Below are positions 9,606 to 18,372 of a stretch of DNA of 64,000 bases, piece by piece. The DNA is from Oceanisphaera pacifica (GTDB taxonomy: Bacteria > Pseudomonadota > Gammaproteobacteria > Enterobacterales > Aeromonadaceae). The translations under genes and the position numbers were made by a program. The stretch covers positions 62,001 to 126,000 of the forward strand of contig NZ_JAGDFX010000003.1 in the NCBI RefSeq assembly GCF_017498065.1. Direction: 5' to 3'. The notes under the pieces were generated by a model. That model worked only from the letters and a program-made list of their open reading frames with translations. It was not told where the DNA came from and did no database searches. Every line of letters starts with the position of its first letter. Within the stretch, counting starts at the first letter, position 1.

Positions 9606-10658
9606 TCACACTGCCGGATTAGGAATGGCTTGGTGTAGTGCTTCTATGGCGGTGATAAGTTCAGTACTGAGTGTGATATTAACGCTGTCGATGTTTTCTT
9701 TTAGCTGCTCAAGATTAGTGGCACCAATTAAATTACTGGCGACAAAAGGGCGCGAGTTTACAAAAGCATGTGCCAGTTGTACTGGCGTTAAATCATGCTC
9801 TTTAGCTAAGTCACAATAGGCGGCGCTGGCTTTTTGTGCTTGTGGGTTTAAGTAGCGTTGAAAGCGGTCGTATATTGTTAAGCGTGCTCCTACTGGGCGG
9901 GCGCCATCTTGGTATTTTCCACTGAGCATGCCAAAGGCCAGTGGGGAATAAGCCAGTAATCCCACCTGCTCTCGCAGGCTAAACTCTGATAACCCCACTT
10001 CAAAGCTTCGGTTAAGCAGGCTGTATGGATTTTGAATGCTGGCAATACGGGGTAAATTTGCGTGTTCAGCCAGTGTTAAATATTGATGTAAACCCCAAGG
10101 GGTTTCGTTAGAGACACCAATATGGCGAATTTTTCCGCTATTAACTAATTCTTCTAATGCGCGCAGTGTTTCTTCAATTGGCACCGTTTCTTCTTCGGGC
10201 AGTTGCGTTAACCCTAATTGGCCAAAGTAATTGGCACTACGATCAGGCCAATGCAGCTGATATAGATCGATATAGTCGGTTTGCAGCCGCTTTAGGCTAT
10301 CGTCTACGGCTTGTATTAGGTTGGCGCGGTCGAGTTTGGCTTGGCCATGGCGAAAGTGAGAAGGGCGCACTGGGTTGCGGGATGGGCCGACGGCTTTAGT
10401 GGCAATCACTAACTTCTCTCGTTGGCCTCTGTTTTGTAGCCAGTGACCTATCATGCGCTCGGTGTCCCCTTGGGTTTGCTGGCGAGCTGGAACGGGGTAC
10501 ATTTCTGCGGTATCAATGAGGTTAACACCCTGATCTACGGCCATATCAAGCTGAGCATGGGCGTCAGCTTGGGTGTTTTGTTCACCCCAGGTCATGGTAC
10601 CTAAGCCAATTAGGCTAACCTTAAGGTTGGTTTGGCCAAGCAAGCGATATTGCATCAT
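9606..10658 (-). CDS. tas: NADPH-dependent aldo/keto reductase, Tas family
   Basis: 350 residues, aligning by eye along its whole length with E. coli Tas: GLGTMTWGEQNTQADAHAQL near the start, LIDTAEMYPVP with the catalytic Asp and Tyr, IATK with the catalytic Lys, and LYQLHWPDR with the catalytic His. The late PFVASNLIGATNLEQL segment belongs to the cofactor phosphate-binding region. It is a soluble TIM-barrel oxidoreductase; the physiological substrate of Tas is unknown (it was named for suppressing tyrosine auxotrophy). Two consecutive ATG codons begin the frame; the second matches the E. coli start. Monocistronic. Confidence 0.92.
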   Translation of the reverse strand: MMQYRLLGQTNLKVSLIGLGTMTWGEQNTQADAHAQLDMAVDQGVNLIDTAEMYPVPARQQTQGDTERMIGHWLQNRGQREKLVIATKAVGPSRNPVRPSHFRHGQAKLDRANLIQAVDDSLKRLQTDYIDLYQLHWPDRSANYFGQLGLTQLPEEETVPIEETLRALEELVNSGKIRHIGVSNETPWGLHQYLTLAEHANLPRIASIQNPYSLLNRSFEVGLSEFSLREQVGLLAYSPLAFGMLSGKYQDGARPVGARLTIYDRFQRYLNPQAQKASAAYCDLAKEHDLTPVQLAHAFVNSRPFVASNLIGATNLEQLKENIDSVNITLSTELITAIEALHQAIPNPAV

Positions 10659-10809
10659 CAGTCCTTATGGGTTGGGTTAATAAGGGGTAGGTTAACAGTT
10701 ATCAGGTATTTAAGTTAAGGAAGTTATGCTTGTTGCCGATACCTTGTATAAGTACTTTTTCATCTTGGTTCATATCACTGAGGTGTAATCTCAAGAGTAG
10801 GAGCTAGAT

Positions 10810-11406
10810 ATGGCAGTTTCTCCCATAACAGGTAGTCAAGCGGCACACACAGCTCGTGTTGACTCACAGCAGGTACAAAATAAAGATAAAGCCGAGCAAA
10901 AAGAGTCGGCAGAGTTTACGTCGTCACGCACTGAGCTAAAGGCGCAGTCTAACCGTAATATAGTGGAAGCCATGTTCGGTGGTGGCCAACAAGGCGGTGA
11001 TAAGGCGATGAATGTTCTCTATAGCGAGATCATGGATACTATTAACGCCGCGTTAGGTGAAGAGCATGCGATTACCCCCGACAAGGTGGCGAGCCAATCT
11101 GCAGATTATTGGTCACCGGAAAATACCGCAGGGCGCATTGCGGAAGGGGCATTAGGCTTTTTTGAGACCTTTCAAAAGCAGAACCCAAATATGCCAGAAG
11201 AAGAGCAGGTTGATGAGTTCCTTTCTGTGATCAGCAAGGCGATTGATAAAGGTTACGGTGAAGCGGCTAAGATACTGGAAGGGCTACAGGTATTTGATGG
11301 CAGTATTAAAGATAATGCACAAGCGACGCGCAGCATTATTACCGATAAGCTTGAGGCCTTTCGTGAAGCCAAATTAGGTCCATCACAGCAAGAGGGCGGT
11401 GAGTAA
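10810..11406 (+). CDS. DUF5610-like protein of unknown function
   Basis: 198 residues, soluble, with no signal peptide. The first 50 residues are low-complexity and charged (many Gln, Lys, Glu, Ser). From about residue 60 a helical domain follows, with the pattern LYSEIMDTINAAL, SPENTAGRIAEGALGFFETF and IDKGYGEAAKILEGL that I associate with DUF5610. A comparable domain occurs in several marine gammaproteobacteria. GTAGGAGCTAGAT precedes the ATG. It stands alone, with its own terminator. Role unknown; the C-terminal GFFETF...GYGEA pattern recalls flagellar-type secreted helical proteins, but that is only an impression. Confidence 0.7.
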   Translation: MAVSPITGSQAAHTARVDSQQVQNKDKAEQKESAEFTSSRTELKAQSNRNIVEAMFGGGQQGGDKAMNVLYSEIMDTINAALGEEHAITPDKVASQSADYWSPENTAGRIAEGALGFFETFQKQNPNMPEEEQVDEFLSVISKAIDKGYGEAAKILEGLQVFDGSIKDNAQATRSIITDKLEAFREAKLGPSQQEGGE

Positions 11407-11439
11407 TTAACGCTCGCCATCTTCTTTGCTATAAAATTA

Positions 11440-11471
11440 AACGGCTAGGTGGAGGTACCTAGCCGTTTTTA
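11440..11471 (+). terminator. intrinsic terminator after the DUF5610-like gene
   Basis: The perfect arms AACGGCTAGGT (11440-11450) and ACCTAGCCGTT (11457-11467) are followed by T residues. Confidence 0.85.
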
Positions 11472-11534
11472 GATTTAAGCCGTTATTTATCTGTGTTTAT
11501 ATATGGGGCTTTGAAATAACAGCAGCTGCGTTGT

Positions 11535-12119
11535 TTAACGATCCCATTGGTCATAATAGCGATCTCTTCGCGCCTCATACGCATCTCTGCGTCTTTTTTC
11601 TTCATATTTACGCATTTTTCTTTGATATTTTATTTCTTGCTTGCGCACTTTTTCATAGTGCTTACGTTCTGCTTTTCTACGTTTTCGCTCGTATTTGCGG
11701 TCGTAGTGATCACGATAGCCGCGGTCATACTCTCTGTTATGGCGACGATCATGCCGATCACCGGTTCTGGCGCCGATGGCAGAGCCCAAGCCTCCTCCTA
11801 CCCCAGCACCAATGAGTTCACCATTGTGGCCACCAGCTTGCTTGCCCAGTGCTGCGCCCCCAACAGCACCCACAGCGCCACTTAAGGCGGCTTCGTTTTT
11901 ATTACCACGACGAGCCCCCGCCGTGCCGCCGGCGGCACCCCCTAAGGCAGCACCAATAAGAGCGCCGGTATCGCCTCCTATTTGGCGGCCAATAAGGGCA
12001 CCGGCTGCTCCGCCTGCGCCACCACTAATAGCCGTATTAACATCTTCACTGGCCATTACAGGGGCGGTGGCGAATAGTGTGGGGAATAAAACAAAACTGA
12101 TTATGCGTTTTTTCAGCAT
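11535..12119 (-). CDS. glycine-zipper protein with a highly basic, Tyr/Arg-rich tail
   Basis: 194 residues. A Sec signal peptide (residues 1 to about 23, ending VMA-SE) leads into about 95 residues of glycine-zipper repeats (GxxxGxxxG, such as GALIGRQIGGDTGALIGAALGG), the type that packs into or spans membranes. From about residue 118 the sequence becomes a dense Arg/Lys/Asp/Tyr tail with predicted helix or coiled-coil character. Similar envelope proteins are common and uncharacterised. The tail could contact nucleic acid, peptidoglycan or lipid phosphate; nothing seen decides this. GAGAGACGG upstream of the ATG is the ribosome binding site. Single gene, convergent with the DUF5610-like gene. 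Confidence 0.75.
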   Translation of the reverse strand: MLKKRIISFVLFPTLFATAPVMASEDVNTAISGGAGGAAGALIGRQIGGDTGALIGAALGGAAGGTAGARRGNKNEAALSGAVGAVGGAALGKQAGGHNGELIGAGVGGGLGSAIGARTGDRHDRRHNREYDRGYRDHYDRKYERKRRKAERKHYEKVRKQEIKYQRKMRKYEEKRRRDAYEARRDRYYDQWDR

Positions 12120-12448
12120 AATACCGTCTCTCTTAGGCTGTTTGACTTAACAGCTACTATACAAAGCTAAGGTGCAAAAGAAAGCGAAATAGAGCATTAA
12201 CTTAATACAGGGTAGTGAGAGGAGTTTATTATAAGTGATTGATAATAAAAGCTTAGTTTTAAGTTTGTCTAAGGTGGCGACGGTTTATGACCGACAACTA
12301 TTGTCCATGACTCACCAAAACCGCTGCAAAAATACGGTGAGACAATGATGTGAGAAGGTGCGGCGCATTGCGTTAAGGCGTTAGAGCAAGCCAAGATGAC
12401 CGCTGCACTTTGTATTTATTAACTAGCGTTTACAGCGAACCTTGAGTG
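12120..12448. other. non-coding stretch between the glycine-zipper and msrB genes
   Basis: About 330 bases holding the promoter region of the minus-strand glycine-zipper gene and the downstream side of msrB. I see no hairpin with a T run, RNA gene or credible small frame. Confidence 0.4.
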
Positions 12449-12919
12449 TTACAGACATTCGCGCTCGCCGCGGCGTAATGGGTCGGGCTTTTCCTCGCCA
12501 CGGGCACAAAAATCCAGTGACGCCGAATTTAAGCAATAACGCAGGCCTGTGGGGGCAGGGCCGTCCGGAAACACATGGCCCATATGGCTGTTGCAACGCT
12601 TACAACGAATTTCTACCCGGCGCATGCCATGGGTCACATCGGACAGCTCAACAATATGATCGCTATGGTAGGGGGCAAAAAAGCTGGGCCAACCGGTGCC
12701 AGATTCAAACTTACAAGCGGAGGAAAATAGCGGCAGTGCACAAAGCTTACATATATAGCTGCCCTCTTGTTTATTATCTAGCAGGCCTCCACAAAAGGGA
12801 GCCTCTGTGCCTTGGCTAAGTAAAATATGCCGTTCTTCTTCGCTTAATGTGGCTGCGAGTGATGCTAAAAGTGCGTCACTCGGAGGGTTTAAATCATAAG
12901 GCGTTGGGGAGTACGACAT
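12449..12919 (-). CDS. msrB: peptide methionine-(R)-S-oxide reductase MsrB
   Basis: 156 residues. It reduces the R epimer of methionine sulfoxide in proteins, complementing MsrA encoded four bases upstream in the same operon. Visible landmarks are the structural zinc cysteines CKLC (57-60) and CKRC (106-109), the FESGTGWPSFF motif (71-81), and the catalytic Cys129 within RYCLNSASLDF. It is a cytoplasmic form, with no signal peptide. The length is slightly above the minimal MsrB domain owing to about 20 extra N-terminal residues. msrA and msrB are separate genes here rather than fused. Confidence 0.95.
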   Translation of the reverse strand: MSYSPTPYDLNPPSDALLASLAATLSEEERHILLSQGTEAPFCGGLLDNKQEGSYICKLCALPLFSSACKFESGTGWPSFFAPYHSDHIVELSDVTHGMRRVEIRCKRCNSHMGHVFPDGPAPTGLRYCLNSASLDFCARGEEKPDPLRRGERECL

Positions 12920-12923
12920 AATG

Positions 12924-13538
12924 CTATAAATCCTTTTTTAACTGATGTTTAAAGAAATGCTGCACTTTGGCCACTTTGGGCTGGGCAACCGCGGCAATAT
13001 AAGGTTGATTAGGATGGGTGGCCGCGTAGTTTTGATGCACACTTTCTGCAGGATAAAAAGCAGTCAGAGGCTCTAAACTGGTCACAATAGGTTGCTTTAG
13101 TGCGCCGTTTTGCTCAAGCAATTGAATATAGTCGCTCACCAATTGTTTTTCTGCGCCGTTTTGATAAAAAACAGCCGAGCGATATTGCCGGCCTTGATCG
13201 TGCCCTTGGCGGTTAAGCTGGGTGGGGTCGTGTGCAATGCCAAAAAATACTTTTAACAAGGTGCCAGGGCCAATAATATGGCTGTCATATTGAATGCGAA
13301 TGGCTTCTGCATGTTGGGTGCTGCCACTGCAAACGGCATCGTAATTGGCAGTGTCTTCGCTATCACCGGCATAGCCTGCTATCACCTCTATAACCCCATT
13401 TAGCTGGCGGTATACGGCTTCGGTACACCAAAAACAGCCACCGGCTAGTACCAAGTCGCGAATGCCTTGCTCTAAAAAAGCCTCGTCTTGGGCGTCGGGA
13501 AAATCATGGGGTAATAGGCTCAGTATTTCATCTGGCAT
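12924..13538 (-). CDS. msrA: peptide methionine-(S)-S-oxide reductase MsrA
   Basis: 204 residues from the ATG at 13538, chosen because GGAGGAG lies seven bases upstream and the resulting length matches MsrA; the frame itself stays open to 13691. The catalytic motif GGCFWC is at residues 33-38 (nucleophile Cys35), followed by EAVYRQLNGV and the GYAG substrate loop. The C-terminal HQNYAATHPNQPYI is also family-typical. It repairs S-methionine sulfoxide in proteins with thioredoxin as reductant. First gene of the msrA-msrB pair. Confidence 0.95.
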   Translation of the reverse strand: MPDEILSLLPHDFPDAQDEAFLEQGIRDLVLAGGCFWCTEAVYRQLNGVIEVIAGYAGDSEDTANYDAVCSGSTQHAEAIRIQYDSHIIGPGTLLKVFFGIAHDPTQLNRQGHDQGRQYRSAVFYQNGAEKQLVSDYIQLLEQNGALKQPIVTSLEPLTAFYPAESVHQNYAATHPNQPYIAAVAQPKVAKVQHFFKHQLKKDL

Positions 13539-13769
13539 TACATTTCTCCTCCATAGTGATAATGCTACATTAACATAGCTAACCAAGAGTATCTTTGGTT
13601 CTTTTACGTCTTTTGCGAGCGCCCAAGCATATATGTTGCCGTTAATAAGGGGCTGGATGGCATTAAGTGTTAATTGTGTGTGAGTTAGCATAATTTAAGT
13701 CACTATTTTGTGTAGCTAACCCTCTGATCCTGCTAGGCTATACGCCTTTTTGTTTGATGCGGATGACTC

Positions 13770-14561
13770 ATGGAGCTGGAATTAGGACTGCTAACCTTAT
13801 CCTTGTTGGCAATAGCGGCATTATTGGCCGGTTTTATTGATGCCATTGCCGGTGGTGGGGGCTTAATTACCGTGCCTGCCTTGCTAGCCACTGGTATGCC
13901 CCCAACCATGGCACTGGCCACCAATAAGTTACAAGGTAGTTTTGGCTCATTTTCGGCCACACTTTATTATTTGCGCCGTGGGTTACTGGACTGGCGCACC
14001 ATGAAATGGGCGGTGCTTTGTACCTTTATCGGCAGTATGCTGGGCACCGTCTTGGTGCAATTAATTGATGCCTCGCTATTGCAAAAGGTTTTACCTTTTT
14101 TATTAGCTGGATTTGCCCTGTACTTTTTATTTTCCCCCCGGGTAGGAGACGAAGATAGGCAACATCGGCTGAGTATGATCCCCTTTGCGTTGCTTGTTGG
14201 TACTGGGGTGGGGTTTTACGATGGCTTTTTTGGCCCCGGGGCCGGATCATTTTTTGCCCTAGCGTTTATTGCGCTGGCGGGCTTTAGCATGGCCAAGGCC
14301 ACGGCGCACACCAAATTACTGAACTTTACTTCTAATATCGCCTCCTTGTTGTTTTTTATCTTAGGCGGACAAGTGGTGTGGGTGGCCGGTTTATCAATGG
14401 CATTAGGGCAGTTTGTTGGGGCGAGACTCGGCTCAAAAATGGTGGTCACTAAAGGCACTCGCATTATTAAGCCCATGTTAGTGACAGTGTCTATGGTGAT
14501 GTCACTGCATTTATTATGGCAGCAATACCCCAGCTGGTTTAGCTGGCTTAACTTTGCTTAA
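13770..14561 (+). CDS. yfcA: TSUP (TauE/SafE) family permease, YfcA-like
   Basis: 263 residues with about eight hydrophobic segments arranged as two related halves. GFIDAIAGGGGLITVPALL near residues 21-39 is the first-half signature, and the second half repeats it as FYDGFFGPGAGSFFALAF. The pattern matches E. coli YfcA. TSUP proteins export sulfite, sulfonates or related organosulfur anions, but the YfcA substrate is not known. It lies 41 bases ahead of btuC on the same strand and could share its transcript. A second TSUP gene, only distantly similar, sits at 60997-61788. Confidence 0.85.
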   Translation: MELELGLLTLSLLAIAALLAGFIDAIAGGGGLITVPALLATGMPPTMALATNKLQGSFGSFSATLYYLRRGLLDWRTMKWAVLCTFIGSMLGTVLVQLIDASLLQKVLPFLLAGFALYFLFSPRVGDEDRQHRLSMIPFALLVGTGVGFYDGFFGPGAGSFFALAFIALAGFSMAKATAHTKLLNFTSNIASLLFFILGGQVVWVAGLSMALGQFVGARLGSKMVVTKGTRIIKPMLVTVSMVMSLHLLWQQYPSWFSWLNFA

Positions 14562-14601
14562 GTGTTCATATTCAGCATAATTATTTAAGGCATAAAATAA
14601 G

Positions 14602-15609
14602 GTGCTAACAACCCTCTTTTTACAGCAACAGCGTAAGTACCATTATTGGTTAGCTGCACTGGGTCTGGCTTTACTGGCCAGTATTCTATTAAGCTTGCAG
14701 CTAGGCGCGGTAGGGGTGGGAGTAGAGGCGCTTTGGCAGCCGGTGTCGCCACTAGAAAAGCAGGTGTTTTGGCAATTAAGGCTACCGCGCACCTTGTTAG
14801 CGGTGTTAGTGGGGGCAAGTCTTGCCTTGTGCGGTGCTGTATTACAGGTATTGCTGCATAATCCTTTGGCTGAGCCCGGCCTGATTGGTATTTCTAGCGG
14901 CGCCAGTTTAGCGGCGGTGTTAACGCTGTCGTTGTCGGTGTCATTAGGCATAACGCTGCCTTATTGGAGCTTATCGCTGGCCGCTTTTATGGGCGCCTTG
15001 CTGGTTACCTTATTGCTGTTGGCCTTGTCACGACGGCGGTTAGGCTCGGGAGCTTTATTATTATTTGGCGTGGCGGTGGGCATTTTGGCTAATGCGATTC
15101 TCACTTGGCTTTTATATTTGGCAGATGATGCCTCGCTGCGCAGTTTTTTATTTTGGATGATGGGCAGCCTTGGGCATGGTCAGCCGTTATCTTTTGCATG
15201 GTGGTTACCCGCCATTGCCACCCTATTTTGGTTACTTCGCCAAGGCCGTTCATTAGATCTATTAGCCTTGGGGGATCATCAAGCTCAATTATTAGGCTTA
15301 AATGTGCAACGCCTACAACCACAGTTGGTGTTGGCGGTGTGCTTGCTAACCGCCTTTAGTGTTGCCATGGCCGGCCCCATTGGTTTTGTCGGATTAGTGG
15401 TGCCGCATTTATTGCGCTTATTAGTGGGCGGTAAGCAACGTTTTTTATTACCGGCTTCAATGCTGGCTGGCGCCTTGGTATTAACCCTTGCCGATGTGGT
15501 TGCGCGTACCTTGCTGAGTGCAGGGGAGGTGCCCATAGGGGCAGTAACGGCTACTTTAGGAGCGCCTGTGTTTATTTGGTTATTGGTGCGTCGTTATGCT
15601 GGCGCTTAA
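14602..15609 (+). CDS. btuC: vitamin B12 ABC transporter permease BtuC
   Basis: 335 residues with about ten membrane segments, a FecCD-family permease. It aligns well by eye with E. coli BtuC: LRLPRTLLAVLVGASLALCGAVLQ, NPLAEPGLIGISSGA, GPIGFVGLVVPHLLRL and the terminal GAVTATLGAPVFIWLLV. The start is a GTG, giving MLTTLFLQQQRKY, close to E. coli's MLTLARQQQR. It forms the inner-membrane channel through which periplasmic cobalamin is pumped, with BtuD as motor; their frames overlap by 14 bases. No btuF binding protein, btuB receptor or cobalamin riboswitch is visible in the window. Confidence 0.92.
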   Translation: MLTTLFLQQQRKYHYWLAALGLALLASILLSLQLGAVGVGVEALWQPVSPLEKQVFWQLRLPRTLLAVLVGASLALCGAVLQVLLHNPLAEPGLIGISSGASLAAVLTLSLSVSLGITLPYWSLSLAAFMGALLVTLLLLALSRRRLGSGALLLFGVAVGILANAILTWLLYLADDASLRSFLFWMMGSLGHGQPLSFAWWLPAIATLFWLLRQGRSLDLLALGDHQAQLLGLNVQRLQPQLVLAVCLLTAFSVAMAGPIGFVGLVVPHLLRLLVGGKQRFLLPASMLAGALVLTLADVVARTLLSAGEVPIGAVTATLGAPVFIWLLVRRYAGA

Positions 15610-16351
15610 TGGATTTGTACAGCGCGATCGCGTAGGGCCGATTGGTGGTGAGTTTGCAGCCAAGCATGTCACGCTACTGATTGGGCCTAACGGCAGTGGT
15701 AAGTCGAGTTTATTAACGGGGGCGGCTGGGCTTAGTCGCAGTGAAGGGCAGGGCGAGGTGCGACTAGCTGGCCAAGCGCTTGCTGAGTTTGGCTTACATG
15801 AGCTGGCACGCCACCGTGCTATGTTGGCGCAACAGGCAATCTTACCTCATGGGTTGCGGGGTTATGAATTATTAGCATTGGGAGCAGAGCCATTAGGGGG
15901 CGTGAGTGACGAAGTGTGTATGGCCATCGCTCGACTGGCTAAACCATTAGGCCTAGAGGCCTTGTATCATCGCCAGCTGAATACCTTGTCGGGGGGCGAG
16001 CAGCAGCGCTTGCTGATTGCGAGCACCTTATTACAGGTGGATCCTGTTATTAATCCCGATGCCAAATTACTGTTACTCGATGAACCCTTAGCCGGCCTAG
16101 ACTGGCAACATCAATTGGCGACTTTAGGTTTGTTGCGCCAATATGCCGAGCAAGGGTTGGCGGTGGTGGCCTCTATTCATGATATTAATATGGCTTGTCA
16201 ATACGCTGATAGCGTTTGGTGCTTGCACCAAGGCCAACTTGCCGCTTGTGGCCCACCTAGCGTGATCACCCCTGAGCTTATCGCCGAAGTATTTGCGGTA
16301 GAAGTGCGGGTGTTAGCGCAAAATGGCATTAGCGTCATGCTGCCTAAATAA
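15596..16351 (+). CDS. btuD: vitamin B12 ABC transporter ATPase BtuD
   Basis: 251 residues. Walker A GPNGSGKSS (30-38), ABC signature LSGGEQQR (131-138), Walker B LLLLDEP (158-164) and the switch histidine in SIHDIN are all intact. It begins inside the end of btuC (14-base overlap), so translation is coupled. As partner of BtuC it energises cobalamin import. The separate Q-loop glutamines (LAQQ) are present. Transcription ends in a bidirectional terminator that begins at the stop codon. Confidence 0.92.
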   Translation: MLALNGFVQRDRVGPIGGEFAAKHVTLLIGPNGSGKSSLLTGAAGLSRSEGQGEVRLAGQALAEFGLHELARHRAMLAQQAILPHGLRGYELLALGAEPLGGVSDEVCMAIARLAKPLGLEALYHRQLNTLSGGEQQRLLIASTLLQVDPVINPDAKLLLLDEPLAGLDWQHQLATLGLLRQYAEQGLAVVASIHDINMACQYADSVWCLHQGQLAACGPPSVITPELIAEVFAVEVRVLAQNGISVMLPK

Positions 16352-16376
16352 AAAACCGAGCCCAAGCTCGGTTTTT
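16351..16376. terminator. bidirectional terminator, btuD / VOC gene
   Basis: AAAAACCGAGC (16351-16361) pairs with GCTCGGTTTTT (16366-16376) across a four-base loop. A runs and T runs on both sides make it work for btuD on plus and for the convergent gene ending at 16400 on minus. Confidence 0.85.
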
Positions 16377-16399
16377 AGCCATTTATTCAAGATTGAATA

Positions 16400-16807
16400 T
16401 TACGGCTTGGTGAAGCGTTGGCCAGAAATGTCGGGGTGATAAATAGGCTGGATCACGTTACCAGCAGGGTCGGTAATATGAAAGCTGCGCGCTCCGTCAC
16501 CATGATCGTGAGGGGTATCTAACATAGTCACCCCTTTACTTTTTAGAAATAAAAACCATTCTTCTAGCTGTTCTTTGGTATCAACAATAAAGCCAAAGTG
16601 ATCGAGGGTTTGTACGCCACTGGCGGCCACATCGGAGCGGCCTAAAGAAATATTGTCGTTACCACAAGTGAGGTAGACCAAGTCTGCGTGAGCACGGCGC
16701 AACAGCTGCATACCTAAAATCTCGGTATAAAACTGCTCACACTCTTCGAGATTGGGCATTTTGAAGGCGATATGACGCATGCCGTTAAATGGGCTAGGTC
16801 TTTCCAT
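16400..16807 (-). CDS. VOC-family (glyoxalase/dioxygenase superfamily) protein
   Basis: 135 residues, a single vicinal-oxygen-chelate fold. The first beta-alpha-beta unit, MRHIAFKMPNLEECEQFYTEILGM, supplies a likely metal histidine. The second unit begins LDHFGFIV, and a Glu/Asp-rich end FHITDPAGNVIQPIYHP closes the domain. Such proteins range from glyoxalase I to fosfomycin-type resistance and dioxygenases; the sequence alone does not choose. Single gene, divergent from the monooxygenase-like gene at 16886; GGAGCTTTGCC upstream of the ATG is a plausible ribosome binding site. Confidence 0.85.
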   Translation of the reverse strand: MERPSPFNGMRHIAFKMPNLEECEQFYTEILGMQLLRRAHADLVYLTCGNDNISLGRSDVAASGVQTLDHFGFIVDTKEQLEEWFLFLKSKGVTMLDTPHDHGDGARSFHITDPAGNVIQPIYHPDISGQRFTKP

Positions 16808-16885
16808 GGCAAAGCTCCTGACTTGTCTATTGTGTAAAGAGTTGTGTACTATTTATAACGTTTTCATTTTCAGATGGAGTTTACA

Positions 16886-17188
16886 ATGTATTCGATTATT
16901 GTCAAAACCAAGCTAAAGCCAGGCAAAACAGATGAGTTTTTAGCCGCCATGTTGCCTAATGCCGAAGCCTCGGTGCGCGACGAGCCTGGTTGTCATACCT
17001 TTGATGTGCTGCAAGACCGCACCGATCCTGAGCTGTTTTGGTTATATGAAATTTATCAAGACGAAGCCGCACTCGCTGATCACAAATTGACCCCTCACTA
17101 TAAAGCCAGCCGCGCTGTGGTGACCGATCTTATTGCCGAGCAGTCTGTAATCAAAGCCGACGTACTCGCGGTCAACCCAAAAAGATAA
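16886..17188 (+). CDS. antibiotic-biosynthesis-monooxygenase (ABM) domain protein
   Basis: 100 residues from the ATG at 16886, preferred over the ATG at 16874 because GGAG stands six bases upstream. The ferredoxin-like ABM fold shows as YSIIVKTKLKPGKTDEFLAAM, then DEPGCHTFDVLQDRTDPELFWLYEIYQDEAAL, then HKLTPHYKA. These dimeric cofactor-free proteins include quinol monooxygenase YgiN and the AI-2 processing isomerase LsrG; both are possible, but there is no lsr operon here. It lies between the VOC gene and a luciferase-like oxidoreductase. Confidence 0.82.
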   Translation: MYSIIVKTKLKPGKTDEFLAAMLPNAEASVRDEPGCHTFDVLQDRTDPELFWLYEIYQDEAALADHKLTPHYKASRAVVTDLIAEQSVIKADVLAVNPKR

Positions 17189-17203
17189 CCATCAGCTGTA
17201 CGC

Positions 17204-18241
17204 TTATCGCTGACGGCTACCCGAAGGGTTATTTTTAGCCAATTCTGCCAGTAGGCTCAGGCTTTGGTGGCGGGCGCTGGGCTCGTAGATATCAGTGACG
17301 ACCATGATTTCGTCAGCATCGGTTTGGGCAAGCAGGGCGTTAAGCTTTGCCGATACCTGTGTTGGTGAGCCAATGGCTGACGCCGCTAAAAATTGCTCGA
17401 CGCCTTGTTGTTCGTGGGGCAACCAATGGCCATCCATGCTATCAAGAGGGGGCTTTAAGGTGAGAGATTGGCCTCTAAATAAAGATAATATTTTTTGTTG
17501 CCCTGTGGTGGCGAGCCGTTTGGCTTCTTGTTCGGACTCTGCCACCACAACCGGCACTGTGATTATCACGTAAGGCTTAGCGAGAGTGGAAGATGGGCAG
17601 AAATTATCTTTATAAAGCTGTACAGCCTCCACTAACATACGCGGCGCAAAATGTGAGGCGAAAGCATAAGGCAGGCCCATTTTTGCTGCTAGTTGCGCAC
17701 TAAATAAACTAGAACCTAATAACCAAATTGGCACATGGGTGTCGGCGCCCGGAATCGCTCTGAGCTGCTGGCCATGCTGGTTAGGCCCCAATAATTGCTG
17801 TAACTCTTGTACCTGCTCGGGGAAGTGTTCGGCATCTTGTGGGCGACGATGCAGAGCACGCATGGTCGCTTGGTCAGTACCGGGAGCACGGCCTAAGCCT
17901 AAATCTATACGGTTGGGATACAGAGTCGCTAAAGTGCCAAATTGCTCAGCCACCACTAATGGTGGATGGTTGGGCAACATAATGCCGCCGGAGCCGACAC
18001 GAATGCGTTGAGTGTGTCCACTAATGTGACCAATAAGCACCGATGTTGCCGAGCTGTTGATGCCCTCAATGTTATGGTGCTCAGCAAGCCAAAAACGCTC
18101 AAAGCCCAACTGCTCCACATGTTGGGCTAGCGCCACTGACTCCTTCATGGCATCAAGCTGTGTGTGCCCGCTGCGAGTAGACACCAAATCCAACATGGAT
18201 AAAGTAACTTGAGCGAGTAAAGACATCGTTGCTGACATTAG
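17204..18241 (-). CDS. luciferase-like (LLM class) flavin-dependent oxidoreductase, YhbW-like
   Basis: About 345 residues. Good family blocks are FWLAEHHN near residue 45, IGHISGHTQRIRVGSGGIMLPNHPPLVVAEQFGTL, RIDLGLGRAPGTDQATM, and PIWLLGSSLFSAQLAA. It matches E. coli YhbW throughout. Members are FMN- or F420-using monooxygenases of the bacterial-luciferase fold; the YhbW substrate is unknown. Start choice: several in-frame ATGs (18256, 18250, 18241, 18226); AGAGG just before 18241 favours that one, but 18226 is also possible. It converges on the ABM gene. Confidence 0.88.
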   Translation of the reverse strand, partial: LMSATMSLLAQVTLSMLDLVSTRSGHTQLDAMKESVALAQHVEQLGFERFWLAEHHNIEGINSSATSVLIGHISGHTQRIRVGSGGIMLPNHPPLVVAEQFGTLATLYPNRIDLGLGRAPGTDQATMRALHRRPQDAEHFPEQVQELQQLLGPNQHGQQLRAIPGADTHVPIWLLGSSLFSAQLAAKMGLPYAFASHFAPRMLVEAVQLYKDNFCPSSTLAKPYVIITVPVVVAESEQEAKRLATTGQQKILSLFRGQSLTLKPPLDSMDGHWLPHEQQGVEQFLAASAIGSPTQVSAKLNALLAQTDADEIMVVTDIYEPSARHQSLSLLAELAKNNPSGSRQR

Positions 18242-18372
18242 GCCTCTCATTTTCACATTTTGTGATGGTTAATGTAAGGATAACATCATATTTGACTGCA
18301 TCTGGCTAGTGGTGCTTGTCTAATGTACTGTACTTCTAATATTAGGTAGGTAAAGTTAAAGAGATAAAAATA

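Noticed and set aside
11531-12150. Plus-strand frames opposite the glycine-zipper gene.
   Set aside because: They are antisense shadows of a gene with a clear signal peptide and ribosome binding site.
14602-16351. btuCD controlled by a cobalamin riboswitch.
   Set aside because: Only 41 bases separate yfcA from btuC and no B12-box-like sequence was found upstream of either.
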